From Christensenella sp. UBA7588 (GTDB taxonomy: Bacteria > Bacillota > Clostridia > Christensenellales > CAG-917), in assembly GCA_002478945.1 (NCBI GenBank), contig DLKM01000028.1, positions 38,017 through 102,016 of the forward strand: DNA of 64,000 nucleotides, written 5' to 3'. Below the pieces are notes generated by a model. It was given only the letters and a program-made list of their open reading frames with translations, made no database searches and was not told the DNA's origin. The position numbers and the translations under genes were made by a program. Positions 8,489-16,467 of the stretch are shown in pieces; the first letter of the stretch is position 1, and each line of letters begins with the position of its first letter.

Positions 8489-8518
8489 TTGACATAGATA
8501 GCCGAAAAATTGTATTAT
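8489..8518 (+). promoter_or_regulatory. Promoter of rplJ-rplL
   Basis: TTGACA 8489-8494, 18-base spacer, TATTAT 8513-8518. It gives rplJL a promoter separate from rplKA and a leader of about 150 bases. Confidence 0.7.
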
Positions 8519-8524
8519 ATATGC

Positions 8525-8676
8525 GTTCCAAAGACAGCAAGTGGCATTTTGCCGTAAGCACTCAACGCTTGCCGAGGATACGCTCAATATCATTTGTGTA
8601 TTTGCGTCATTCTCGTTTGGAATGACGCTTTAATTTTTATTGCGGCGTAAGCCGCCAACTATTATAGGAGGTAAAG
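8525..8676 (+). promoter_or_regulatory. L10 leader with attenuator
   Basis: The segment AAAGACAGCAAGTGGC... GCTTGCCGAGG (8529-8577) has the layout of the ribosomal protein L10 leader, which binds L10-L12 to repress rplJL. Inside the same leader GCGTCATTC (8604-8612) pairs with GAATGACGC (8620-8628), followed by TTTAATTTTTATT, an intrinsic terminator ahead of the gene. Autogenous control by attenuation is inferred from this layout. Confidence 0.7.
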
Positions 8677-9171
8677 ATGAACAAAGAAGTTCTTGAGGCC
8701 AAAAAGCAACAGGTTGAGGACATCAAAGCGAAAATCCAATCTGCAAAATCCATCGTCATCGTTGACTATATGGGTCTTACGGTTGCACAAGATACCGCAT
8801 TCCGTAAAGAACTCAGAGAAAACGGCGTAGATTACGCAGTTTTGAAAAACCGCCTTGTCAAGATTGCTTTCAACGAACTCGGTTACACCCAATTCGACGA
8901 AGCTCTCAACGGTCCTACGGCAGTTGCATTCTCATCCACAGACGCAGTCGCTCCTGCAAAGTACGTTGTCAAAAACATCAAGGCATTCAACAAGATGAAG
9001 ACAAAGTGCGGTATGGTCGAAGGCGAATTTATGGACGAAGCCGGATTGAAACAAATCGCAGAAATTCCGTCAAGGGAAATTTTGCTCTCGAAGATGCTTG
9101 GCTCTTTGCAAGCACCTATCTCGAAACTTGCTATTTGCTTGAACAAGATTGCAGAGGCAAAGGCAGAGTAA
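8677..9171 (+). CDS. rplJ: 50S ribosomal protein L10
   Basis: A 164-residue L10, base of the L7/L12 stalk. The conserved IVIVDYMGLTVAQDTAFRKELR segment, the KNRL motif and the C-terminal helices that anchor L7/L12 dimers are visible. ATAGGAGG lies before ATG 8677. Standard length. Preceded by its own promoter and leader; rplL follows. Confidence 0.95.
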   Translation: MNKEVLEAKKQQVEDIKAKIQSAKSIVIVDYMGLTVAQDTAFRKELRENGVDYAVLKNRLVKIAFNELGYTQFDEALNGPTAVAFSSTDAVAPAKYVVKNIKAFNKMKTKCGMVEGEFMDEAGLKQIAEIPSREILLSKMLGSLQAPISKLAICLNKIAEAKAE

Positions 9172-9231
9172 CGTCGCTGGCAGTCGCGTGACTGCAAAAA
9201 ACAAAAAAATAAAATAACGGAGAAAACTAAA

Positions 9232-9600
9232 ATGGCAGATTTGAATAAACTTATGGAAGAAATCAAGGCTATGACAGTCCTTGAACTCAACGATTTCGTA
9301 AAAGCACTTGAAGAAGAATTCGGCGTAAGCGCAGCAGCTCCCGTCGCAGCAGCAGGCGCAGTTGCAGCAGCACCCGCAGAAGAAGAAAAGACCGAATTTG
9401 ACGTCGTCCTTAAAGAAGTTGGTCCCAACAAGGTCCAAGTTATCAAGGTCGTCAAAGACGCAACCGGACTCGGCCTCGTCGAAGCAAAAGGTGTTGTCGA
9501 TGGCGCTCCCAAGACCGTCAAAGAAGCAATGCCCAAAGACGCAGCAGAAGCACTCGTTGCAAAATTCAAAGAAGTTGGCGCAACTGCAGAACTCAAGTAA
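9232..9600 (+). CDS. rplL: 50S ribosomal protein L7/L12
   Basis: A 122-residue acidic stalk protein that recruits translation factors. It has an N-terminal dimerisation helix, an Ala-rich hinge at about residues 37-50 and the C-terminal domain with GLGLVEAKGVVDGAPKTVKE. ACGGAGAA precedes ATG 9232. The terminator after it closes the ribosomal cluster. Confidence 0.96.
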   Translation: MADLNKLMEEIKAMTVLELNDFVKALEEEFGVSAAAPVAAAGAVAAAPAEEEKTEFDVVLKEVGPNKVQVIKVVKDATGLGLVEAKGVVDGAPKTVKEAMPKDAAEALVAKFKEVGATAELK

Positions 9601-9620
9601 TCATTATACCTACTATAGTA

Positions 9621-9650
9621 AAAACGACTTGCCTCGGCAAGTCGTTTTTC
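9621..9650 (+). terminator. Terminator after rplL
   Basis: AAAACGACTTGC (9621-9632) and GCAAGTCGTTTT (9637-9648) form a 12-bp stem around CTCG, followed by TC TTT. Confidence 0.85.
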
Positions 9651-9656
9651 TTTGTA

Positions 9657-9685
9657 TTGACAATCGGTTGTATAAATGCAATAAT
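9657..9685 (+). promoter_or_regulatory. Promoter of the orphan gene at 9715
   Basis: TTGACA 9657-9662, 17-base spacer, AATAAT 9680-9685. AGAGGTA follows shortly before ATG 9715. Confidence 0.65.
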
Positions 9686-9714
9686 GTTTTCGTATTTGAG
9701 TAAAGAGGTAATCG

Positions 9715-10332
9715 ATGAATAAACCGTCTCGTGAGTATTTGATTGAATTAATGAAAGATGCACAAGAAAAGCTTGACCGCTTTTCTTATGTTGAATCGGG
9801 TGCCCCAAATGAAATGATTACCTACGTTTGCACTAAAAGACGAAATATGATGGGCATTTTGAGTGGGTTAAGCGGACTTGCGGAAATTAAAAAATACGAA
9901 GTCAAAGAGACTTGCAGTATCGGTTCAAACTGCAAGTATTACAATAAATTTTACAAATCGGACGGCAGATTAATTAAGGTTGAATGCTTTGTAGGTGGGC
10001 GTGACGATATTGACGTTATCTATATTGCTCATTATGCTGGAAATTGTCGCTATTTATTCCCGCATTTTTCGGATTTGAGTAAAGCGGTGGGATATTATAT
10101 TGTTGCAACAAAGTATGAAAACGGCAATGTGGTTGAAGAATATAGGGTAAATAACGGACAAATCGTGTATGAAAAATATGACTATTCTCTGCAAAACGAT
10201 GTCGGCTATTATTGCGTAAACTATGTGCCGAACGGCAAGCATCAAATACTTGGCGAAGAAGATGGAATATTTGATAAAAATTCGCTTGAATATCGTCAAG
10301 TAAGCAATTATGCTTGGTTTCAAAACGATTAA
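9715..10332 (+). CDS. Hypothetical protein
   Basis: A 205-residue soluble protein that I do not recognise. It has no signal peptide or membrane segment and a high content of Tyr, Asn and Lys. A hydrophilic helical N-terminus (residues 1-25) is followed by predicted beta-rich sequence, with several short Tyr-rich strands in the second half. It has its own promoter and terminator, so it is a single-gene unit. Its base composition is more A+T-rich than the ribosomal genes next to it. Recent acquisition is possible but not shown. Confidence 0.7.
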   Translation: MNKPSREYLIELMKDAQEKLDRFSYVESGAPNEMITYVCTKRRNMMGILSGLSGLAEIKKYEVKETCSIGSNCKYYNKFYKSDGRLIKVECFVGGRDDIDVIYIAHYAGNCRYLFPHFSDLSKAVGYYIVATKYENGNVVEEYRVNNGQIVYEKYDYSLQNDVGYYCVNYVPNGKHQILGEEDGIFDKNSLEYRQVSNYAWFQND

Positions 10333-10353
10333 CAACTAAAACTAAAACATATT

Positions 10354-10379
10354 GCCACGCTCACGGCGTGGCTTTTTTT
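10354..10379 (+). terminator. Terminator after the orphan gene
   Basis: GCCACGC (10354-10360), loop TCACG, GCGTGGC (10366-10372), then seven T. Confidence 0.88.
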
Positions 10380-10471
10380 GCCGTTTTGCTGCTTTGATAG
10401 CTCTGTGTGAAAGAGGTTAATTGTTGCGACATTTTCGCATAAAAAATAAAAAAATATTTTTTGAAAAAGTG

Positions 10472-10523
10472 TTGACAAATATAGGTTATGATGATATATT
10501 ATAGGTAATAAGAATTGTTATCA
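10472..10523 (+). promoter_or_regulatory. perR promoter with Per/Fur-type operator
   Basis: TTGACA 10472-10477, 17-base spacer, TATATT 10495-10500. Directly downstream, over the expected transcription start, is the inverted repeat TAATAA-GAATTG-TTATCA (10506-10523), which resembles Per and Fur boxes. Autorepression by the gene product is inferred. Confidence 0.6.
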
Positions 10524-10548
10524 ATAAGAATAATTGATAAAGGAAGCA

Positions 10549-10953
10549 ATGAATAAGCGCAATACGATACAAAAAGACACGGTTTCCAGAATCGTCAAAG
10601 AGGCTTGCGACCATCCAACCGCAGAAATGGTGTTTGAAAAAGCAAAGGTTGAATTGCCGAACATCAGTCTTGGAACGGTGTATCGCATCTTGAAGGATAT
10701 GGCGCGAGAGGGCGAGCTTCGAGAGGTTGTGTGCAAGGACGCACCGTCGAGGTTTGACAAAACGACGATGGAACACGCGCATTTTACTTGCATAGAGTGC
10801 GGCAGGGTGGATGACGTTTTTATCAACGTCGACAAGGTCGGAAAAGATATAGTCGACTTTGGCGGAAAAGTCGTGCTTGAGTCGCAGATTATGTTCAGAG
10901 GTCTGTGCGAAGATTGCGCAAAGAAGGTAAACAACGCCGAAACGGCAAAATAA
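10549..10953 (+). CDS. perR: Fur-family peroxide regulator (PerR-like)
   Basis: A 134-residue metal-dependent repressor. A winged helix occupies the first 65 residues. Regulatory metal ligands can be placed at H22, D70, H76, H78 and D89; the aspartate at 70 (in SRFD) is the PerR type, where Fur usually has glutamate. The structural zinc site is C81-x2-C84 and C120-x2-C123. The N-terminus is somewhat shorter than in B. subtilis PerR. ATG 10549 has AAAGGAAG. It is followed by reverse rubrerythrin after 29 bases, consistent with a peroxide-stress operon. Confidence 0.85.
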   Translation: MNKRNTIQKDTVSRIVKEACDHPTAEMVFEKAKVELPNISLGTVYRILKDMAREGELREVVCKDAPSRFDKTTMEHAHFTCIECGRVDDVFINVDKVGKDIVDFGGKVVLESQIMFRGLCEDCAKKVNNAETAK

Positions 10954-10982
10954 TAAAGTAAAGATAAAAAGGAGAAATAACT

Positions 10983-11528
10983 ATGGCAAAATATGTATGT
11001 CCCGTATGCGGATACGTTCACGAAGGTAACAGCGCTCCCGAAAAATGCCCCCAATGCGGATGCCCCGGCAGCAAATTCGTCAAAGACGACGGTTCTGAAA
11101 AAGTTTGGGCAGCAGAGCATATTATCGGTATAGGACAAGGCGTTCCTCAAGATATTTATGAAGGTCTCAAAGCCAATTTTGAAGGAGAATGCACCGAAGT
11201 CGGTATGTATCTCGCAATGGCAAGAGCTGCACACCGTGAGGGCTATCCCGAAATCGGTCTCTACTGGGAAAAAGCCGCTTATGAAGAAGCGGAACACGCC
11301 GCAAAATTCTGCGAAATGCTCGGAGAACTCGTAAGCGCATCCACCAAAAAGAATCTCGAAATGCGTGTTGACGCAGAAAACGGCGCAACCAAAGGTAAAT
11401 TCGAGCTTGCAAAACGCGCAAAAGAAGAAGGACTTGATGCAATCCACGACACGGTACACGAGATGGCACGCGACGAGGCACGTCACGGAAAGGCGTTTGA
11501 AGGACTTTTGAACCGTTATTTCAAATAA
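10983..11528 (+). CDS. Reverse rubrerythrin
   Basis: A 181-residue non-haem iron peroxidase with the rubredoxin domain first: C6-x2-C9 and C22-x2-C25 hold the FeS4 iron. The ferritin-like four-helix domain follows with the paired carboxylate/histidine motifs (EAEHAAKF; DEARHGKAFEG) for the di-iron site. This order is that of the clostridial reverse rubrerythrins, which detoxify peroxide and oxygen using NADH-derived electrons. AAAGGAG precedes the ATG. The gene's stop codon lies inside the left arm of palindromic repeat A. Confidence 0.92.
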   Translation: MAKYVCPVCGYVHEGNSAPEKCPQCGCPGSKFVKDDGSEKVWAAEHIIGIGQGVPQDIYEGLKANFEGECTEVGMYLAMARAAHREGYPEIGLYWEKAAYEEAEHAAKFCEMLGELVSASTKKNLEMRVDAENGATKGKFELAKRAKEEGLDAIHDTVHEMARDEARHGKAFEGLLNRYFK

Positions 11529-11651
11529 GCGCACAAAACAGCGACTAACTTTGTCAGCACCCCGAGTTTCGCAAATCACGTACGATTAGTACGTTGGGTT
11601 TGCGCCCCTCGGGGTGCTTTCGCGTTATTCATTTGTTTTGTGCGCTTATTT
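11523..11651 (+). repeat. Palindromic extragenic repeat, copy A
   Basis: A 129-base element bounded by perfect 18-bp inverted repeats: AAATAAGCGCACAAAACA (11523-11540) and its complement at 11634-11651. Inside are stem GCACCCCGAG/CTCGGGGTGC (11557-11566/11608-11617), stem CGCAAA/TTTGCG and tip stem CGTAC/GTACG. The left arm contains the TAA stop of the rubrerythrin gene. The tip sequence AATCACGTACG...GTACGTTGGGTTT recurs in copy C at 45 kb. After the main stem comes CTTTCGCGTTATTCATTTG, related to the tails of the other copies. Confidence 0.85.
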
Positions 11652-11747
11652 AGATTTGAATAAGAGAGAGAAATACCTTAAACGGCAAGGCAAAAGCCTT
11701 GCTGTTGTATTTTAATTTTCAAATTTTCCGATTTTCTTTTCTATATT

Positions 11748-11872
11748 ATAATTGTGCTAAATAGATGAATAACAAGAAAGGACTGTCCGAACGGCAACCC
11801 TAATTTACTAATCGTAAATGAGTTGTCGGGCGGGCAGTCCTGACGCAGTTAGTCGCTATTTAGCGCAATTAT
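11748..11872 (-). repeat. Palindromic extragenic repeat, copy B
   Basis: A 125-base element with 17-bp terminal inverted repeats (ATAATTGTGCTAAATAG at 11748-11764 and its complement at 11856-11872, one mismatch). Internal stems: GGACTG/CAGTCC (11780-11785/11835-11840), CGGCAAC/GTTGTCG and ATTTAC/GTAAAT. Read on the minus strand it begins with GCGCTAAATAGCGACTAACTG, matching copies A and C, and its main stem is followed by TTTCTTGTTATTCATC. The arm at 11856-11872 contains the rsmI stop codon. Confidence 0.85.
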
Positions 11873-12672
11873 AAGTTAAGGGCTTGTTGATAGACCTCGT
11901 TCTTTGGAATGCCTCTATCTTGCGCAACCTTTTTGACGGCTTGCTTTTTGTCAATGCCGAGGTCGATATAGTGTTTGATATGCTCGGCTACGGTAAGGCT
12001 GTTGAGCGGATTTTCCGATGGCGCACCTTCGACTATCATAACGATTTCGCCTCTTTCTTCGCTTTCGAAATTTGCAAGGGTAGTCTTTGTAACGCATTCG
12101 TGCATTTTGGTAAGTTCCCTTACGACGTAGACCGTTCTGTCTCCGAGAACTTCGAGAAGCGTTTTTGCGGTTTTTGTCAAATCGTGCGGCGCGACGTACA
12201 AAACTATCGGAAGTCCGCAAAGCGACGCCTTTGACAAAATCGACACTTTATCCGTATTTTTCTCGGGTAAAAACCCCAAAAACGTAAATCCGCTTGCTTT
12301 TATTCCGCTCAATGCAATAGCACTTGCAAGGGCGGTCGGCCCCGGAACGGTTTCCACTTCGACGCCTCTCTCGTGACATTTTGCAATAACTTCGGCACCC
12401 GGGTCGCTTATCGAGGGCATACCTGCATCCGTTATCAAAGCAACGTTTTTGCCCTCTTGAATCATACAAATAATGCGTTCGCTGCACTCTGCCTCGTTGA
12501 ACTTGTGGTACGCCAGAAGTTGCGCTTTTATATCGTATTTTTGCAAAAACGGCAGGGAATGACGAGTGTCCTCGCAAGCAATGACGTCAACGCTTTTAAG
12601 CGTATCGAGCGCGCGCAAGGTTACGTCTGCCATATTGCCTATCGGTGTTCCGACTATATAGAGTTTTGCCAT
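11869..12672 (-). CDS. rsmI: 16S rRNA (cytidine1402-2'-O)-methyltransferase
   Basis: A 267-residue SAM-dependent tetrapyrrole-methylase-fold enzyme that modifies C1402 in the 30S decoding centre. The family signatures are clear: IVGTPIGNMADVTLRAL near residue 5, ACEDTRHS, and TDAGMPSISDPG. The C-terminal RsmI-type helical tail is present. The start overlaps the stop of the upstream methyltransferase gene by one base (TGATG), so they are coupled. Third gene of the minus-strand rplI operon. Confidence 0.95.
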   Translation of the reverse strand: MAKLYIVGTPIGNMADVTLRALDTLKSVDVIACEDTRHSLPFLQKYDIKAQLLAYHKFNEAECSERIICMIQEGKNVALITDAGMPSISDPGAEVIAKCHERGVEVETVPGPTALASAIALSGIKASGFTFLGFLPEKNTDKVSILSKASLCGLPIVLYVAPHDLTKTAKTLLEVLGDRTVYVVRELTKMHECVTKTTLANFESEERGEIVMIVEGAPSENPLNSLTVAEHIKHYIDLGIDKKQAVKKVAQDRGIPKNEVYQQALNL

Positions 12673-13373
12673 CAGAGATACATCTCCTTGTATTTGTCGG
12701 TGTATTCGCCATTGTCGTCCATAGCGAATAACGAAGATATTTTCAAGCCTTCTTTCCCGCCTTTTCGAGCCTTGACGATAACGATGTCGGCATCGGAAGT
12801 CGGCTTGGGATAGACGACGGTCGCTTCCTTCGGCTCGAGGTTGCGAGCTTTGAGCGAAGATATAAGGCTTGCGAGTCTATCCGCTTTAATCACAATCCAC
12901 AAGTCTCCGCCGAAGCGTAACGCGTATGCCGCCGCTGAAACGAAATCGTCGAGGGTAGCGGAACTTTCTATTCGTGACAGGTTTTTGTTTGTGAGCAAAT
13001 CCCCGTTTGCGAAATAGGGCGGATTGCAGAGAACCTTGTCAAAACTTTCCGCTTTGACGAGTGTGCGGATGTCTTTTACGTCTCCGCAAATCACGTCGAA
13101 TTTGTCTTGCAGGCCGTTTTTAAGAACGCTCTCCTGCGCCATTTCGGCAACTCGAGGCTGAATTTCGATTCCGACAGCGCGTTTGACTCCTCGCTTTACG
13201 AGGGCAAGCGTCGCAAGAATTCCGCAACCGCAACCGAGGTCGAGAACGACGTCGTTTTTTGCGAGTTTTGCCGTATTTGCAAGAAACACCGAGTCTTGCG
13301 AAAACGCATAATCGTCGGTGTCTTGAAAAACGATATAATCTCCTATGCCTAAATCGGTTGCGTACTTTGCCAT
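12672..13373 (-). CDS. tRNA1(Val) A37 N6-methyltransferase-like protein (TrmN6/YfiC family)
   Basis: A 233-residue Rossmann-fold methyltransferase. SAM-binding motif I is LDLGCGCGILATL, and the N6-adenine catalytic motif CNPPYF is at about residue 116. The N-terminal GDYIVFQDTDDYAFSQDSVFLAN is typical of the YfiC/YabB group that sits beside rsmI in Firmicutes. It starts 2 bases after the rplI stop. The tRNA target is taken from the family and not shown by sequence. Confidence 0.88.
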   Translation of the reverse strand: MAKYATDLGIGDYIVFQDTDDYAFSQDSVFLANTAKLAKNDVVLDLGCGCGILATLALVKRGVKRAVGIEIQPRVAEMAQESVLKNGLQDKFDVICGDVKDIRTLVKAESFDKVLCNPPYFANGDLLTNKNLSRIESSATLDDFVSAAAYALRFGGDLWIVIKADRLASLISSLKARNLEPKEATVVYPKPTSDADIVIVKARKGGKEGLKISSLFAMDDNGEYTDKYKEMYL

Positions 13374-13375
13374 AA

Positions 13376-13822
13376 TCAGGCGCGAACTACTTCGATTTTG
13401 AGCGTTTGCGTAACTTCGGGGTAGAGCCTCAAAAGCACTTCGAACGTGCCGAAATCGCGAATACTCTCTTTTATTTCGATTTTCTTTTTATCGACGTCAA
13501 AGCCGAGAGCGGAAAGGGCTTCGCTTATCATTTCGCTTGTGACCGAACCGAACATTTTGCCGTTGTTTTCGCCGCCTCTTGCGCCGACTTTGACGGTAAG
13601 CGTTTTAAGTTTTGCCGCAAGTTCCTGCGCTTCTTTGCGCTCTGCGGCAATCTTTGCTTCGTATGCTTTTTTGCGTTGCTCGGCAACGTAAATGTTTTGT
13701 TGCGTGCCTTCTTGAGCAAAACCTTTCTTTATAAGAAAATTGCGGGCGTAGCCGTCGTTGACTTCGATTATGTCGCCTTTTTTGCCCGTACCTTTCATAT
13801 CTTTGAGAAGTATAACTTTCAT
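13376..13822 (-). CDS. rplI: 50S ribosomal protein L9
   Basis: A 148-residue L9 with the N-terminal domain (MKVILLKDMKGTGKKGD, then VNDGYARNFLIKKGFA), long connecting helix rich in Lys/Glu/Ala, and C-terminal domain with GKMFGSVTSEMI. AAGGAG precedes the ATG. First gene of the minus-strand unit rplI-trmN6-like-rsmI. The 227 bases between it and the DUF1540 gene contain both divergent upstream regions; I see no other gene there. Confidence 0.95.
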   Translation of the reverse strand: MKVILLKDMKGTGKKGDIIEVNDGYARNFLIKKGFAQEGTQQNIYVAEQRKKAYEAKIAAERKEAQELAAKLKTLTVKVGARGGENNGKMFGSVTSEMISEALSALGFDVDKKKIEIKESIRDFGTFEVLLRLYPEVTQTLKIEVVRA

Positions 13823-14049
13823 AAAAACTCCTTATTGCGAACGTATTCGCCTGATTTGTATATATTTTAGCACGAATATTCGCATTTTTCAAGGCATACG
13901 CCGTCAACTGCTTAAAATGTTGAGATTGTATCGGAAAACGGGACGAAAAGTGTGCGAAATTTGCGAAAAATAACGGAAAAATCGAAGATAACAACGTTTG
14001 GGCGTGTAAATATCTCGTTTTTGGTCATACTAAACGAAAAGGAGGCAAT

Positions 14050-14358
14050 ATGGAAAAAATCAACTGTGCAACGTCAAACTGTGAACACAATTTGAAAGGC
14101 GTATGTCTTGCCGGAGTAATTTCTATCAGCGAAAACGCAAAATGCATCAGCCGTATCAAGAGAGAAGGCGGTGCTTTGGCGCAAAACTTTGCGGACGTGG
14201 AAGCCGGCGACGACGTATACGAAAAGGACTTGGAAAGCCTCGTGCAATGCTCTGCAAGCGATTGCGCGTTTAACAACGGCGGTCTTTGTGCCAATTCGCA
14301 AATAAACGTCAAAGACACCGCTTTTGCAACCAAATGCAAAACTTATCTAAAAAAATAA
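14050..14358 (+). CDS. DUF1540 protein with two cysteine modules
   Basis: A 102-residue protein with two copies of the DUF1540 cysteine module: C-x4-C-x6-C...C in residues 7-34 (INCATSNCEHNLKGVC) and again in residues 58-99 (VQCSASDCAFNNGGLC). Such proteins are common in Clostridia; function is unknown, and metal or redox binding is only suggested by the cysteines. AAAAGGAGG precedes ATG 14050. No signal peptide. Confidence 0.85.
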   Translation: MEKINCATSNCEHNLKGVCLAGVISISENAKCISRIKREGGALAQNFADVEAGDDVYEKDLESLVQCSASDCAFNNGGLCANSQINVKDTAFATKCKTYLKK

Positions 14359-14441
14359 GTATCGACAAAACAATCTGATTTGTCTCAAAAAACCGCAAAA
14401 ATCCGCACCGACATAATGTTATTATCGAATCGGAGGCGGAT

Positions 14442-15557
14442 ATGGAAAATTTGCAAATCGAAAAACGCACCGTCGGCAATACGGAAGTCTTTATCGGAGA
14501 AAAAATCATAAAAGAGATTCCGACGAGACTTAGCACCGTATTTGAAGAAGGTGCGCTTTTCGTCGTTTACGAGAAAGATAAAAAGGATATGGCGGATTGC
14601 CTTATGCAGGAGTTGAAAAAGGCGGGATACCGTGTTTTCGCAGGTGGTTTCGATACTGCCGAAAAGGATAGAGAAAACGAAACCGTTTGCGAGATTCCCG
14701 ACTATATAAGGTACGTTTTTGCCGTCGGAGAAGAAGCGGCGTCGACAATAGCAAAAAGAATATGTCGTGAAAAAAATATAGGCTGGTCGTTGCTTTTATG
14801 CACTCCGACTTCGGATAACATGATGTGCGGAATTTGTCCGAAACAAGTGTTTATCGACTCGGATATAGTAAATAAAAGTACGAAATCGCAAATCGCATCG
14901 GGATACGGCATAGTGCTTGCGTCAAAACTTACGGCGTTCGAGGACGAGTTTTCTCGCAAGGTTTTGTCCGAAGATAAACCCGTGAAAAGCGCGTTCGATA
15001 CAAAGTGCGACGTTCCGGAACTTGCGTACAGACTGCTTGAAATCTCCGATGAAAAAGACGGAGAGGACAGCGCGGAAAGAATGGCAAAACTGATGTTCGC
15101 ACGGGCGGTTTCTCAAGGTAAAAAAACGAGGCTTATAGGAGAATACAGATTTTTGTGCGCCAGTCTTATTACAGCATTTTATTCCGCGTTTTTGGGCGCG
15201 CCTTCGATTGATTGCGTTCCGCCAGCTTGCATAGACGACGCTCTCGATAAAATCTCGTCTTTGCCGTTCCGCTTGGGCAATGAGGGCAAATGCGTTGACT
15301 TTTTCGACGTTTGCGGTTATTTTAGAATAAGTTATATATTAAGTGAATACCGCGTGGATTTGCTTGAAAAATTGGCAAATATCGACTTGCACGGTATGCA
15401 AAGATTTTGGCGCAGACTATACCCCGACGCAGGGTATTGGTTGAAAAGCGAAATCAGCGCAAAAGAGGCACTCGACGCACTCGCTCTTGCGGGGGCGGTC
15501 AGCGACAATCTCTTGGGATATGCCTACGCAAGCGGAATGCTCAAAGCAATCGGCTGA
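14442..15557 (+). CDS. Glycerol-1-phosphate dehydrogenase-like protein, degenerate
   Basis: A 371-residue protein that resembles the dehydroquinate-synthase/iron-alcohol-dehydrogenase superfamily, closest to the AraM/EgsA glycerol-1-phosphate dehydrogenase group. The central block PKQVFIDSDIVNKSTKSQI-ASGYGIVLASKLTA matches the family's PK-D-(x)-AAGYGDLLAK-TA region. The aspartate of GYGD that binds the metal is replaced (GYGIV), and the usual nucleotide-binding GGG is not evident. It may be a non-catalytic or altered member. CGGAGG precedes the ATG; a HAD phosphatase follows after 24 bases. Assignment to the fold is moderate. Confidence 0.6.
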   Translation: MENLQIEKRTVGNTEVFIGEKIIKEIPTRLSTVFEEGALFVVYEKDKKDMADCLMQELKKAGYRVFAGGFDTAEKDRENETVCEIPDYIRYVFAVGEEAASTIAKRICREKNIGWSLLLCTPTSDNMMCGICPKQVFIDSDIVNKSTKSQIASGYGIVLASKLTAFEDEFSRKVLSEDKPVKSAFDTKCDVPELAYRLLEISDEKDGEDSAERMAKLMFARAVSQGKKTRLIGEYRFLCASLITAFYSAFLGAPSIDCVPPACIDDALDKISSLPFRLGNEGKCVDFFDVCGYFRISYILSEYRVDLLEKLANIDLHGMQRFWRRLYPDAGYWLKSEISAKEALDALALAGAVSDNLLGYAYASGMLKAIG

Positions 15558-15581
15558 GAATACGCGGTTACAGAGGACGAA

Positions 15582-16370
15582 ATGAAAAACATCAAAGACG
15601 TGGAATTGTTCGTATTTGACCTTGACGGCACCGTCTATATCGGCGATACGGAAATCGAGGGTTCTTTTGCCGCAATCAACGAGTTGCGCGCGATGGGCAA
15701 GCGTATATGCTTTTTTACCAACAATTCTTCAAGAATGCACACGGACTATATCGCAAGACTCAATAACCTCGGGTTGCGCACTTATGCCGACGAGATTTAT
15801 ACGAGCGGTCAAGTTACCTGCGAGTATATCCTCGACAATTACAGAAGCAAAAAAGTTTATCTGCTCGGCAACGAAAGATTGAAAGACGAATTCGAGTTGT
15901 ACGGTATAGACGTGGTGGACGACGACCCCGATATATGCGTAATCGGCTTCGATACGTCCTTGACGTACGACAGACTTTACAAGTTTTGCAAATACGTCAA
16001 TTCGGGGCTTCCTTATATTGCGACGCACCCCGATTATTTCTGTCCCGCGCCCGAGTGTCCGATGCCCGATATAGGCTCGCTCATCGAAGCGATACGCCTT
16101 ACGATAGGTCGCACTCCGGACATCGTTATGGGCAAGCCGCACAAGACCGCAGGTCAACGCCTTGCTATGAAGTACAACTTGCCTGCAAAGAAAATCGCTA
16201 TGGTGGGGGATAGGCTTTATACGGACGTGGCGTTCGGAAAGAATTGCGGATTCGTGTCCGTACTCGTTTTGTCAGGAGAGACTACCGAGGATATGTTGCC
16301 GAATTCGAAAATCAAACCCGATTACGTTTTCGACAAGGTTAAGGACATCGTTCCTGCTCTCAAAAAATAA
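15582..16370 (+). CDS. HAD superfamily phosphatase, NagD/PGP type (class IIA)
   Basis: A 262-residue phosphohydrolase. The nucleophile motif is FDLDGTVYIGD (D13 and D15), motif II is FFTNNSSR, motif III is GKPHK, and motif IV is GDRLYTDV. The IIA cap lies between motifs II and III. The family dephosphorylates small molecules such as glycerol-3-phosphate, phosphoglycolate or p-nitrophenyl phosphate. Next to a glycerol-phosphate-dehydrogenase-like gene, a glycerol-phosphate substrate is plausible but inferred. AGAGG precedes ATG 15582. Confidence 0.88.
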   Translation: MKNIKDVELFVFDLDGTVYIGDTEIEGSFAAINELRAMGKRICFFTNNSSRMHTDYIARLNNLGLRTYADEIYTSGQVTCEYILDNYRSKKVYLLGNERLKDEFELYGIDVVDDDPDICVIGFDTSLTYDRLYKFCKYVNSGLPYIATHPDYFCPAPECPMPDIGSLIEAIRLTIGRTPDIVMGKPHKTAGQRLAMKYNLPAKKIAMVGDRLYTDVAFGKNCGFVSVLVLSGETTEDMLPNSKIKPDYVFDKVKDIVPALKK

Positions 16371-16418
16371 TTGTATACGCCGCTCCGTAGAGGAGCGAAT
16401 AAAATTGTCAAATCAACA

Positions 16419-16446
16419 AAAAAGCCGTTTTATCAACGGCTTTTTG
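16419..16446. terminator. Bidirectional terminator between convergent genes
   Basis: GCCGTT (16424-16429), loop TTATC, AACGGC (16435-16440), flanked by A-rich sequence on the left and a T-run on the right, so it can serve both the HAD gene and the minus-strand M23 gene. Confidence 0.8.
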
Positions 16447-16467
16447 CTTTGTAAAAGCGGCTTTTCG

